64,000 nucleotides of DNA, taken from positions 25,824,811-25,888,810 of the forward strand of contig NC_045128.1 in NCBI RefSeq assembly GCF_007655135.1. The letters are read 5' to 3'. The position numbers were made by a program, and so were the translations under genes. The DNA comes from Punica granatum. Lineage: Eukaryota > Streptophyta > Magnoliopsida > Myrtales > Lythraceae. A model generated the notes under the pieces. It was not told the DNA's origin. It saw nothing but the letters and a program-made list of their open reading frames with translations, and did not search any database. This document shows positions 15,201-25,952 of the stretch, one piece after another (the stretch's first letter is position 1; every line of letters begins with the position of its first letter).

Positions 15201-16320
15201 TGTCTTCTTGCAGGCAGTGGTCCACATGATTTCAAGCATAATCCTAGAAACCTGTGATTAAATTCACAAACCCAATTGCTCAGAGACGGCATTCCATTCA
15301 AGTCGGGCACTAACTTGGGAGAGCAATGCCCCTAGCAAGGCCATGAGGCTAAAGAATCATGTATCACTCAGCCACATCTGTGGTGGGCCATTTTCAGGGC
15401 CATGAGGAAGCTTTAGCAGGTGGGATGATCAGATCTCAACTCCAATATCAGGTTAGGAATGTATCCCTATATGCTATAAACTAGGCTCCTTTATAACAAT
15501 CACGGTAAAAGTACTCAATGAGGGCTTCCCAGTCAATGGTCTCAGCAACCCAGGTGACTCTTGCATCCTAAATATTTATATATAAGTGGATAATAAAATT
15601 AAATTTCCAGAGGGAGAAATGCGCAGTTACCCACTGAAATTCGTAGCGATGGCAGGTGATTAGTTAGCATTGCCTCGATTTAATCTTGACCTTTTACTTC
15701 TAGTAGTACATAGCACAAGTAGCTTCCAAAGAGGCTATAGTATAGAGTCACATGACATCTTCTCAAGAGTATCTAAAGGCCATTATGGATAGACAAAGGA
15801 AGAGAAACCTACCCCGCTCTCTCCCTACACTGAATTGGAAGATCCGGACAAGCTCCTAACTTCTATTCCCTCCCAATTCAAAGCCAAAAATGCACAAGAA
15901 AACACCCGAGACCTTATAGCCTAAGCAGATTCCGCTTCTTTCTCAGAACGAAAGCATCTCCTAATTAAAATTTGAACTTGTCTAAGGTCGTAAGAAATCA
16001 TATGACATGCCTAAAATGGAAAAGCATAAATTACCCGAAAATGACCGGTTCGAGTTCCCACAGATTGCTCGAAGTGTCAGCAGAAAAACAGCTGACAATA
16101 CCCAAAAAACAATAGGACATACGATGCCAAAGCAAACTCACTCTGAGAGGCCGTGGTCAAGTATTGCCTGCTCCTCCGCCGTCCACTCCATGGAGATTCC
16201 GGGGTTGTGCTTCATCGCCGAGGCCGTGCCGGAGCTATCAGGCGCCAAGCTGCCGTTCCCATTGAAAGCGGACGAGGACGCATGAGCCGGCTCCTGATGG
16301 TTCCCCGGTGGATTCGCCAT
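10681..16320 (-). CDS. Myb/SANT-like DUF3755-type nuclear protein
   Basis: Seven exons on the minus strand join in phase: 16320-16142, 14576-14477, 14232-14170, 13732-13618, 13099-13017, 11348-11287 and 10792-10681 (TGA 10681-10683), giving about 237 residues. The N-terminus is Ser/Gly/Ala-rich with the conserved block SAMKHNPGISMEWTAEEQAI. Exon 2 completes a SANT-like three-helix unit (NIIRYAKIAMQLKNKTVRDVALRVRWM) with the spaced tryptophans typical of Myb-like repeats. Exon 3 encodes a strongly basic stretch (KKENSKRRKEEHSLRKSKEKK), a likely nuclear-localisation signal. Later exons give a Pro-rich linker, a conserved helix (LLEQNAQAFNQISANLAAFQ) and a C-terminal tail ending LPMQS. The family matches plant DUF3755 proteins, with a presumed DNA- or chromatin-associated role but no established reaction. 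The gene structure is secure. Confidence 0.88.
12260..12296. repeat. (CT)n(TA)n microsatellite
   Basis: A CT run of about 10 units passes directly into a TA run, within an intron of the minus-strand DUF3755-type gene. Confidence 0.9.
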
Positions 16321-16601
16321 GCCCAGAGAACAAAAAGTAAAAACACCTCCGATCCAAGAACACCCAGAAAGAGATTTGTCCTCCCCCGCCTACCTATCAA
16401 CGTACGGGACAAGTCTGCGGATTTGAAGCTGCGCAAAATATTCTCGGTGGGGGAATCTTCGGCAAATTCGACCCAATCTGTTGGCTCCCACCACGGAATT
16501 ATCGGGGAATTCAGGCACGGAAGAGGGATTCGACGAATTTCAGCAAAGGGTAAAGAAACCTCATACGGAGGTGATGAACTGCTGCACCGTAATGATACAC
16601 G

Positions 16602-16631
16602 GGAAGGAAGGAAGGAAGGAAGGAAGGAAGG
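16602..16631. repeat. (GGAA)n microsatellite
   Basis: Seven or so consecutive GGAA units, read directly, in the leader region of the DUF3755-type gene. Confidence 0.9.
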
Positions 16632-16737
16632 AGGGATAGTCGACAAAATGGCAATATATTATTAGACTGAAGGGAGCTCTGGTCTGGTCTTCGGTATAGT
16701 CTCTAGGGATTCAAGAGAGATTTCCGAACTTCCCTTT

Positions 16738-16740
<3 letters not shown>

Positions 16741-16771
<31 letters not shown>
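16741..16771. repeat. (GA)15 microsatellite
   Basis: An uninterrupted GA run of about 15 units in the upstream region of the minus-strand DUF3755-type gene. Length variation here is likely between individuals. Confidence 0.92.
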
Positions 16772-16775
<4 letters not shown>

Positions 16776-16799
16776 GGTTTCGGGCTTTGTTTTGGAGGC

Positions 16800-18560
16800 G
16801 TAAGCAGACACGACATTTGCATCTTTTTCTTTTCTCCTTTTTGGTCCTTTTTTATTTTCCTTTTTTTTTTTTGCTTTATTTATTTATTTATATATTTTTT
16901 TCTTGTTTTATACACTAGTTCTTATGAAGTTATTTTTTTTATAAACAAATAATTGAATTTCTTTTGTAGTTACGGCTTATCATGCTCATCCTTCATATGC
17001 TATATTATATTATTGAATGTAATATAACAGAGGATATGGATATGTATTTTAATAGTATATAATTTATTAAACTTTTAAATTGTTTGTCATTTATACTTAC
17101 GGATATTGTTATTTATGTAGAACAACAATCTCGTGAATATATCGTATATGTGTCATCTATAACAGTTTTCGATTAGTGTTATTTTCAAATCGAACCGGAT
17201 GGTTATATACAAACAATTAATCAATTTCAGAAACACGGTCTCAAAAAATCAATTACTTTTTTTTTTCTAATCCGGGATGTCCAGGTTTCGCCCGACTAAT
17301 TCACAGGGCTCTGTGAATCTCCGGCGACGCACGGAGCAAGTAATCATACCAAACGCGCTCCGGTGGCTCCAAGGGGTTTCGAACTCGGGATCGGATGGAT
17401 ACTGGAACTCATTCTTAATTACTAGGCCAAACCCCTTTAAATTCAAAAAAACCAATTACTTAATTTGAAAGAGTACGCTCTTTTATTTGATAATGAGGTT
17501 AGCCCTATTATGCCATCTCCGTCGAGTGCAAGGGTGCAAATATTTTGTCTTCATATGTTTTGATCCTTGCATTTTCCAAGCATTCCATGACGATCGATAC
17601 CTCATAATATATTCACGTATATGATCTGCGAAGCTTAGGCATTTCCTATTCCCTTATTCAAAAATTTATGCTTCTAGGCAGTAATTTGTTCTCTTGCCCT
17701 CTAGATAATCCTACGGAAGACTTCTATAGTGTGTTTAAAACGTAATGCAATTAATTTGTTTATTAACTCTTAGAATACCATGTGATAATATGGACTCCAA
17801 AGTGGATTTAATTTCCATTTATTTTGTATTGTTTTGCCTTTATTGTCTTTTATGCAGGCCATCGTCAATTACAAACAAACAATGATTACAATTAAATAAT
17901 AATTTTCTTGTATCTGAAAAAAATAAAATTCATCATTAAAGATAATAGTGCCAGCAATTTATAAAGTGTGATAATTACGCCGCTCATCTCCATCTCCCCA
18001 AACAAAACAACCAAAACATACTCAGACTAATTATGCAGAACAAATAGTCAAATTCCAAAACACCAAGAGCATCTATTTATATTATATGAAAGATAATAAA
18101 ACGATATCATCCTCTTCAACAACACAATTTTATCCAAATTCTAAGGTCAAAGAAACTTACTTACGTTAGGTAGGAGAAAGCTACAGAAATTGAGGTGGCT
18201 AAGTAAACTCCTCATCCGTGCAAGCTCACTGCCCTACACCGCCAAGTACTCTGACCAGAATCCGACTGTTTCGGGGATAATGAGGGCAATGATGGTCACC
18301 GTAGCCAAAAGCTTCGATCTTGCGAGGCAACATATAACATGTAAAGTTTATGTAATGTTTTTCAATAGAGCATAGAACGTATCCAAAACTGGCACATAAA
18401 AAATAAAAATAATAAAAAAACAACATTATGAGTTTCAAGTCCACTCTTGGAGGGATGAAATAAGAAAAATTAACTTAACAAAGAAGCCGTTACGAACCTA
18501 TGCTTGACATCCATAAATTTTATTCCAAAATTCCTTGACCCTAACAACATCTTTCCACCC
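16800..18560. other. Intergenic DNA around SINE copy 1
   Basis: AT-rich sequence with long T runs near 16860-16900. Apart from the SINE I see no supported gene. Short frames between 18190 and 18444 show no recognisable domain. Confidence 0.5.
17259..17442 (-). mobile_element. tRNA-derived SINE, copy 1
   Basis: On the minus strand the element starts with a tRNA-like head. It has an A-box-like GGCCTAGTAATT near 17431-17418 and a B-box-like GAGTTCGAAACC near 17388-17377. A body follows that closely matches the SINE at 57568-57752 (shared blocks around CTCCGTGCGTCGCCGG and AGTCGGGCGAA), ending in a poly-A tail (poly-T on the plus strand from 17257). Near-identical flanks, 17241-17258 and 17443-17461 (TCAAAAAA then CAATTACTT), form an imperfect target-site duplication. 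The head is more decayed than in the other copy, so this insertion looks older. Short open frames across it are not genes. Confidence 0.8.
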
Positions 18561-18741
18561 TGTTAAGCAAAATTATCAGGAAAGATATCCTGCATGATTA
18601 GAAATCATAACTATATTAGGCATTGCAGTCTATAATTGTATGTAGGTGATACTGGCCTTGTGAGTCCTCGCATAAATGAATACAATGGCAGCCCTATTGG
18701 GAGTCTCTGCCAATTATCTATCTATACATGGTATCACGAGC
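18561..18741 (+). mobile_element. Short copia-type LTR with primer-binding site (relic)
   Basis: The stretch 18561-18728 starts TGTTAAG and ends TATACA. It is followed immediately by TGGTATCACGAGC (18729-18741), a slightly decayed version of the initiator-Met tRNA primer-binding site TGGTATCAGAGC that sits right after the 5' LTR of plant Ty1/copia elements. At about 168 bp it would be a very short LTR, as in TRIM-type elements. No second LTR was found downstream, so the element is truncated or solo. Confidence 0.45.
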
Positions 18742-19303
18742 GTGCAAATCTATAACCTTAAAATTGTTAGCCGCTCCTTACCTTTCCTCTGTCCTCCCTT
18801 CTCTGATCCTCCGTCCTAATCACGTGTGCTTGGCATCGAAACATTCATCGCAAATGGCGGTGATAACATCCTTCATCTGGTGCAAACCCAACACAACAGA
18901 CTTTGTCCCCTACCCCCGTCAACACTGCCTCTTCCCCAAAACCACATCACGACTCCAAAACACGAAGCATGGTGGCCGAGTGCTTGCAGCAACAGGACTA
19001 AAGCAACTGCAGCAGGGGTAGCCCAGACCCGGTAGTTTGTGGATTTCTTCCTCTTCGGGATTATCTTTGGGATCGACTTCGATGTCCGAACCTCTCGGTT
19101 TGCCTCAATGCCTGACAGCGGTCTTCTCCATTCGAACCTTCTCCTTCTCAGGTGCAGGAGCCTTGGGGGTAGGGTCTGCCTGCTCGATTGCCTCCTCAGC
19201 TTGCTCCTTCGAGTTGGTAGCGGGAGCCGATGTTTCTTTTAGAGCTCCTGAAGGAAATACCACAAGCTCGAGTCAATCTCAACTGGGAAAACGAGCAGCA
19301 TGA
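18742..19303. other. GC-richer region with overlapping degenerate frames, possibly the LTR element's interior
   Basis: This stretch is clearly richer in GC than its surroundings. On the minus strand two overlapping frames look protein-like. One is Lys/Glu/Pro/Ala-rich (KAPAPEKEKVRMEKTAV). The other has a basic stretch followed by a hydrophobic run (KRKKSTNYRVWATPAAVALV). A one-base frame change would be needed to link them, so a decayed gene fragment is possible. I do not recognise the family. Its position just after a copia-type primer-binding site means it could also be captured or internal retroelement DNA. Confidence 0.3.
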
Positions 19304-22300
19304 GGAAACCGTAGCAAATAACAAAGAAAAGAAACAGCCAGCAAAATGCATTGATTAGAGAATAACTATGACAATTTTTTGCATTAATTTTTTGGCCTAC
19401 GAAATCTAAATGAAAGATGAAAAGTCGCTCGAGGCAAGAGTCTCAAATTTTGCTGAAATGCTGATGTGGCAAATTGTCAATAAACTGAACAAAGGCCTCA
19501 TATCGCTTGTGCCCGATGAGTCAATTTAATATAATATGATATAAATAGATTAGAACTTGGTGGTTATCCACTAACATTTCGTTTGGATTCCTGCATAGTG
19601 TGAGAATTCAAATCATTTCATAAAAATTTAATTGAACCATATTGTTTGGAATGCACCGACATTTTATGTTCAATTTCAAATCGGACCTAAATCAACAAGA
19701 TTCAGTTAAAATTCAATTCATTATATTTTATTTAGAAATGCATTGTAGAATAGAATATTCAATTCATTTTAGTTAAATTTCTTAATTTTTCGAGCAATAT
19801 ATTAGAAATAAAACTCTCTTATTAAAGATTATTTCACTTTACAAGACTCAAATTTTAAATCTCACTTTTAGAAAAGGGAGCGCCGAACTTGAACCAGTCC
19901 ATGTTGTTATTAGCATACCTACCTTAAAAATCCAACCCTTAAAATTTGTTTTATTTAATTAATTAATGAATAAATTATTCGTAGATCATCGTGTTTTTTT
20001 TTTTAATTATTAATTTGGGCCCATAAAAAGCGAAGCTAATTCCCGTGGTTGGACTTTCAAGGGGAATCGGGCGGGGAATTTCGGATCCGGCAGCATCTAA
20101 TATGAGTGAGCTCTCTTTTCGTGGATCGTTTTGTAAAAGGAGATTTTATCATTAATACTTGGAAAAGTATAAGATGCTCAACAAAAATTAAAGTCCACCC
20201 AAATATTCGAGGAATCAACTAAGGTAAACTTTTGGTTATTCGAAAATTATCCAGTTATTAAATGCACTGGGTACGTGGACGTGCCGCGTGCGTCCAGTCA
20301 GGTTGTGCAACCTTGCCAAATACCTTGATTCCCAAGATCAAGATAGTCCCGAAATAACTCGTTATCCGTCACCTCTTTAAGCAATGTCAACAGGGGTGGG
20401 TTAAAGTTACAGCTTAAAGAAAAAGATTTAAATGAATTATTTTATTTAGTTAATGAGACTAATATAAACTTAAATATAAATTTTATTTTTAAGTTTTTTA
20501 AAATGCAAAGTTACGAATCAAATCTTTATAATATTTTTTATTCGACATTTCTTTTTCCGTTGATAATAACACTAATATATTTAATCTTTCTTTTATTGAC
20601 GTTATTCTTTATTAAAGAGGTATTTAGGAGTAGAGTATTTTGGAGGTGTTTGAACCTCTCGTTTGGATAATTTTTCTTTTCAAATGAGGAGGGGCTTGGA
20701 GGGTTTTGGAGCCTTGGAGGTGTTCCAAACCCCTCCAAGAGCCCATGTCCTCAAACCTCCAAAAATCGGATGTTCTGGAATACTTATATTACTATGTTAT
20801 TGGATCGTGTGTTGCATGGATTTTGTGAAGAAAATTTTATGATGAGAGGTTAAATATGAAAATAATAACTCATATGATAGTTTATGTTAATCTATAAAAT
20901 GTTTAGTAAATTTTGACGTACAAATTTGAATATATATTAAATTCATAAGTAAATTGATACAGTATGAGGTACATCATTTTAAAAATTCATATACATCATT
21001 TTTATTATTAGTATTTCTATGGAAATAATTTTAAAAAAATCCTAAAGATTTCAAAATCTTTAATTTATTCGATGAAAGAAAAATAATTATGGAATACTCA
21101 AACTTTTATATTTTTAGTATATGCTTGTACTTTATTCTTTTCACATTACATAAATAAGTTTCATGAATTTGAATAATTTTAGATAAAATGGCCCAATCAC
21201 TTTGATGAAAGAAATTCCTAATTAAGTTTTAATAAGGTTAGCTATACAATACTTCTAATTTTTTTTTGAATATTTGATTAGTGATGAAAAGGAATCATTT
21301 TTTTAATACTTATTTTATTTTATTTTTTGTATTATATATACTAGGCTGGAACCATACGATTCCACGGGGTCTAGAAGATCTTTTAATTATTTATTACTCA
21401 TACTGTATCAATTTATGTGATAGTGTATGTTTGAAATTGGTCTTGTTTTGTTCTTTGCCAGTCCTTAATGCCGATCACATGGAAATATACCAACTTTTGA
21501 TTTTGTATCACATTTAGTATGATATCAATTTTGCTTTTAATTTTAGTGAAATTGGCCTACGTGACACTTAACAATTCCAAGTGGTTCACCGAAGTTATCC
21601 TAAGTGGGCTCCAAAATAATTTTTTAAATAGGTTGTTGGTGACCATACAAAAATGGTGGTGGCCTTCAACACTCCACTGCCCAAATAAAAAAAGAATTCG
21701 TGAAAGGAAAAGGAAAATGCAGACCGATAGTTTTTCTTATATAAATATAAAATTAATATTCAATGTCTCTTATCCTTAAGTAAGGTCTCAAGTTTTAGTC
21801 ACATAAATACATAAAGTTTATGATTGGTAGAATTTTATCATTTAGTGGGCTAATCTGAGCTTGAAATTGAAATAGTAGAGCTTTGTTACCTTAGGTTTTT
21901 CGATACTAGAGGTATACACACAAAAATTCCAAAACTAATCCTTCTAATTAAGTTAAAAAAAGACTCTGAGAGTTTCAATTTGCAATATAGACCTAAAATT
22001 TGAAAAGAAAATACTATATATAAGCTAATTTGTACATCTATCATTTTCGTATCAAAGTTTTTAGAAAAATATTTGTAGCTAAGAGTTGGGGAAAAAATAT
22101 ACCGGTCCATCCATGACAAACAGTCATTTAAGCGAGGGGTTAATCAAGTTATCCACTATATTGTCCAAGTTGGTTTTACAAACAATGGGCAAAAAAGGGA
22201 ATCTCTTTTAAAAAGTTGGAATTAAGTGTTTCTCGAAATAATTGGTCCAATCATAATAATCATTAAATTGAAAGGTCAAATTGATTTTTAGATATCTTGT

Positions 22301-22850
22301 CAACCGAATCTAAAGAACACTGAAAATAAAAGGTAGAAAAAAATTTTATAAAAAAATCTGAATTATTATTTTTTCAAAAAAGGAAGTGGGGAATGGGAAA
22401 AAAAATCCCCACCAGCCCGGTCCCATAATGAGACCAGGAGTCACTTCTTTATATAATATTTTTCGGATATCCGTGATCATGATTATTTTTATTCAACTTT
22501 TCTATGACAATAAACTTTAATTTGGGGCTTTTTTATCTATTAAGATTTAAGGTAGATCTGACTTTTCAATTTTTGCATTCCCTCTTTCCTATAAATTCAT
22601 CCTGACAACCCCCGTTGTTCTCTTCTAAATGAATTCGATTTTAATATTTATCTATCATTATTATTTCTCTTTAATGCTGATTTAACTATTAACTATTTTG
22701 TCAAATTACTATTATCTTGACATGCTTCGATCTTCTTATGTTCCCGAATGTAATGCGGGTCATTTTCCTCTAATAATATATAAAAGACGCAATACGAAAT
22801 GTAATGACTCCATTTGATAACTCTTAGCTCCTAGTAACACGTCCTCAGTT

Positions 22851-23640
22851 GCTTGAATCAATCCATGTGATAACTTTCGACTCCATATTAAATTGACCTA
22901 TCAATTCTAGTTCAATGAACTTTACTGTATTTTATTTGTGTCGTATTCGATATGTTTTGGTTATTCATTCATATTATTTGTATATGATGATATATGATTT
23001 AAAAAAAAAATTCAAAGTTTTCTCAATAATTCGAAAGAAATCTTCGAGGCATGTGAATTTTCCAAACTCAATGTTCCGAATACCATATAAATACGAATAA
23101 AAAATTTGTTTATTTTCATCAGTTTTCTTTTGACGATAATATAATATTTCTTATACCTTAATTCATGAACGATATTGCACATATTTCATTGTACCAATGC
23201 ACATTACCGCTTTTTCTTCTCCTTTTTTCGTTTTTTAATGAGTAGAGTCTAGACTTAATTAAAGCCATAACGTGAAATATGAGAGCTCAATTTGAAAACC
23301 CTTAATTCCTGGTAAAATGTCATTATTTTCTCAAATTAATCCATCAATAACCCTCAGCTCCATGTTGAATTGACCTTTCAATTCAAATTCAATGAATTTT
23401 ACTATAGTTTTATTAGTCATATGATGTATTTTGATTAGTCGTCTATATTATTTGAATGTAGCAATATATATAATTAGTTTTTCAAAAAATTAAAAGATTT
23501 CTAGATATTTTGAAAGAATTCCTCAATATAAGTGATGATTTTTTCAAATTCAATGTACTAAATGTCCTATAAATACGAAATAAAAATTCTTCCTTTTGCA
23601 TCAGCTTTTTATACACGACAATTTTTCCTACGCTCTAAAT
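22851..23640. repeat. Diverged direct duplication, about 300-bp units about 480 bp apart
   Basis: The blocks near 22851-23150 and 23330-23640 share a series of matches in the same order: an 'aatccat...ataac...ctccat...ttgacct' stretch, 'caatgaa.tttact.tatttta', 'ttcgaaagaa/ttgaaagaa', 'tataaatacgaa' and 'catcag.ttt'. Divergence is high, with many small indels, so the duplication is old. No coding content was recognised. Confidence 0.55.
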
Positions 23641-23985
23641 CCTCCATTTTCAGTTACATCAATGCAAATTATAAATCTCTAATATATTATTTTTATAACA
23701 ATGAGTATTCAAATTTCACCCGGTCAATCTTTACAACCACAAGATGAATTCTCAATAAAACCACTGGATATAGGATTATTACTCTCAATACATGTGATCT
23801 TTGCATATAATCATATAGCTTGATTACATATTTGTTTGCCATCATGATATTTAGTTCTTTCGTAATTTTTAGTATTTATTATATCTACTTAATAAAATAC
23901 TAGCCCTCAAGCACGTGCTTCATGCGTGCGCGATTGCTTTCGGACTTGAGATTAAACTCGATTTTTTGTGTGACAGTTCAAGTCA

Positions 23986-24158
23986 GTGCACTATTGCCTT
24001 TCACGTTCGAATAATTATCTTAATATAAGTTCCTAATCAATTAGCTAGGCACACCGCAACACTATGCTTTTCTCATTTTTAGTGTAGCGTTGTAACTAGC
24101 AAATTTTTCAGGAACTTATGTTAAGACAGATATTCGAACGTGAAAGGCAACAGTGCAC
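23986..24158. repeat. Foldback element with about 49-nt imperfect inverted arms
   Basis: The arm 23986-24034 (GTGCACTATTGCC...AAGTTCCT) is nearly the reverse complement of 24110-24158 (AGGAACTTATG...GGCAACAGTGCAC). Partial pairing continues inward (TTAGCTAGGCAC against GTAACTAGCAAA), leaving a small loop. Candidates are a degenerate MITE or a hairpin transcript source. The flank at 23890-23940 has a TACTAG...GTGCGCG context reminiscent of transposon ends. Confidence 0.65.
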
Positions 24159-25369
24159 CGAACAATAACGGTTTTTGAATGAACACAAAGGTCAAGCGAT
24201 AAGGAGTTGCACATCTAGCATGGACAAATAGTAAAACCCGATTCACAATTCCGACCATTATATATTATATATGGATAGCATCCAGATCCTTCAACATCAA
24301 CTTCACTTGTAGTTGTTCGGACATTATTTTCTCATGGTCATGTGACTACTTTCTTCATATATCAGGGTCTTCAAGAAGAGCACCGCCAAAGTTATATTCA
24401 GTGAACGATCGTTGAACAGACAATGGGATAAAAGAGAGGGACATAGTAACTCCGATGGAGAAGTCCTGATAATGTGCAAGTGTAATTTGCGATAGAACAG
24501 TAGTGATCTCGTCAAAGCTCGGGAGCTGAAGAAGCGAAACTTTTTTCAGCTAATCGAATCAAACCTTTAGCAAAGTTGAAGTAAAAGCACCTGTGATATT
24601 GATCTCCGGTTACGAAGTACTGCAAATAATCATTTCGACTTGTAAGGAATCTCGTCATCAACATTTAAAGTTTGGGTTGCAGAGCCTTCCTATTCTCTGT
24701 AACAGTAAAGGCAGATAATTGGAATCGATCATGGCCAATTAAGCATTTTGCCGCGCGTCGTCTACAAGTAAGAGATTATTACGTGACATGCCTAAATGAG
24801 AAAAGGACTTCAGTACGAGAGTGCCCTCTGTGAATCATCTTCATCGCTGCTACTTGCTGCCATCTTCATCAGCGTCTGCATCCCTTTTATTTTTAGATTT
24901 TCCACCACTCTAAGCCTTCCTCCCCCCCTCTATAAGTAAAGAATTACGGAGTAAAATTAGAGCTCGAATTTATATAACCCGAGATAGTGAATCTCGAAAA
25001 ACTGTTGCAACTAACGCATGAGTATCGTTAGAGATTCGGAAAAGAAAACGATATCCCATAAGCTTGGACCTCAAGATTTGAGTTCCTCTTTTCTTGGACT
25101 TGTATAAAGAAAAGAAGTAGGAATGATTTGATTTATCTTTTCACAATTTGTAGTATTTATCATGAATTTATCTTTTCACAATTTGTAGCATTTATTATTT
25201 AATAAAACACATAGTTTTTAAACATACATTATTCTTCCTTTCTATGTATATATTTATTTTGTAGGTTATACACACACATATATATGTATATAAATAAATA
25301 TATATATATATATAAGTTAATAATTATAATAATTGACAAAAACTCATTTCGCAGCTCGGTCTATACTCC

Positions 25370-25640
25370 GTTTGGTTTTGCAATCGAATTTTAAGATTTT
25401 AATTTGAACTTTAATTCTGTTTACTACACAACAAAAATTAACTCTTCAAAGTCAAAATGGTGGGCCTCATACATAAATTAACATACAACTCCATTATACT
25501 CAATTCAATTTTTAATAATAATTTTTATCAACTATTCATTACTTTTTCATATTTTTTCTCATAATTCAACAACACAATCATTACAACCCAATTAAAATCA
25601 AAATTCAACTCTACTCAACTCTAAAACCAAACACACCTTG
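25370..25640. mobile_element. Foldback MITE-like element
   Basis: The left end CGTTTGGTTTTGCAATCGAA and the right end TCAACTCTAAAACCAAACAC are imperfect inverted repeats around an AT-rich, noncoding 270-bp core. The terminal GTTTGGTTT resembles the family at 30590-30818 and 37930-38365, so this may be a distant relative. It ends about 300 bp upstream of the next gene. Confidence 0.5.
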
Positions 25641-25763
25641 TTTGGATGCACTCCAAGCCCAAGAAAACCTGTCTCGAAAAATTCGGGGTCCGAAAATATT
25701 GACAGAGACTGACCCTGCCCGTCCATTTACAGATTAGGGCCGAGTTCACTGCTTCAAGGTTGA

Positions 25764-25809
25764 GGCCCAATTGGGGGGCGACAATTTCACCCGACCCGTA
25801 CCCGGCCCA
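25764..25809 (+). promoter_or_regulatory. Two GGCCCA site II-type motifs upstream of the mitochondrial-protein gene
   Basis: GGCCCAATTGG at 25764 and GGCCCAATGG at 25804 (TGGGCC on the other strand) lie 140-190 bp before the ATG. TGGGCY elements, bound by TCP-type factors, are enriched in plant nuclear genes for ribosomal and mitochondrial proteins. The motifs are seen; their function is inferred. Confidence 0.5.
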
Positions 25810-25952
25810 ATGGATGCCCTAACCTTCTTCCTCCATTTTCACTCCGCATGCTTTCTTTCTCTGAGCTTCCCCTCTCCTTCCTCCTCCTTCTTCGAGGGTT
25901 TTGTCTGCTGTAACTGCTTCGCCTATCTCTTCGAAGCTCGGACGCGCTTCGA

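Larger units (their letters stand above)
16321..16790 (-). promoter_or_regulatory. 5' leader/promoter of the DUF3755-type gene with two microsatellites
   Basis: Directly upstream of the ATG at 16320 lies a leader with a GGAA-type tetranucleotide run (about 16602-16631) and a GA dinucleotide run (about 16741-16771), which read as CCTT and TC on the gene's strand. Pyrimidine-rich TC tracts near transcription starts are common in plant core promoters. The assignment is by position only; no clear TATA box was identified. Confidence 0.4.
19304..25750. other. Long AT-rich intergenic region with repeat structure, no supported gene
   Basis: About 6.4 kb without a convincing gene. It contains a diverged direct duplication (22851-23150 against 23330-23640), a long foldback (23986-24158), a MITE-like element (25370-25640) and TA runs near 25290-25312. 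The open frames here are short and of biased composition. Confidence 0.5.

Noticed and set aside
16153..16665. Long overlapping frames on both strands near the DUF3755 start
   Set aside because: They overlap exon 1 and its GGAA-rich leader in other frames. Low-complexity repeat translation (GRKEGRKEG) explains their length.
22851..24158. CRISPR-like or satellite array
   Set aside because: Only two diverged units and one hairpin are present; there is no regular short repeat-spacer pattern, and the window is plant nuclear DNA.
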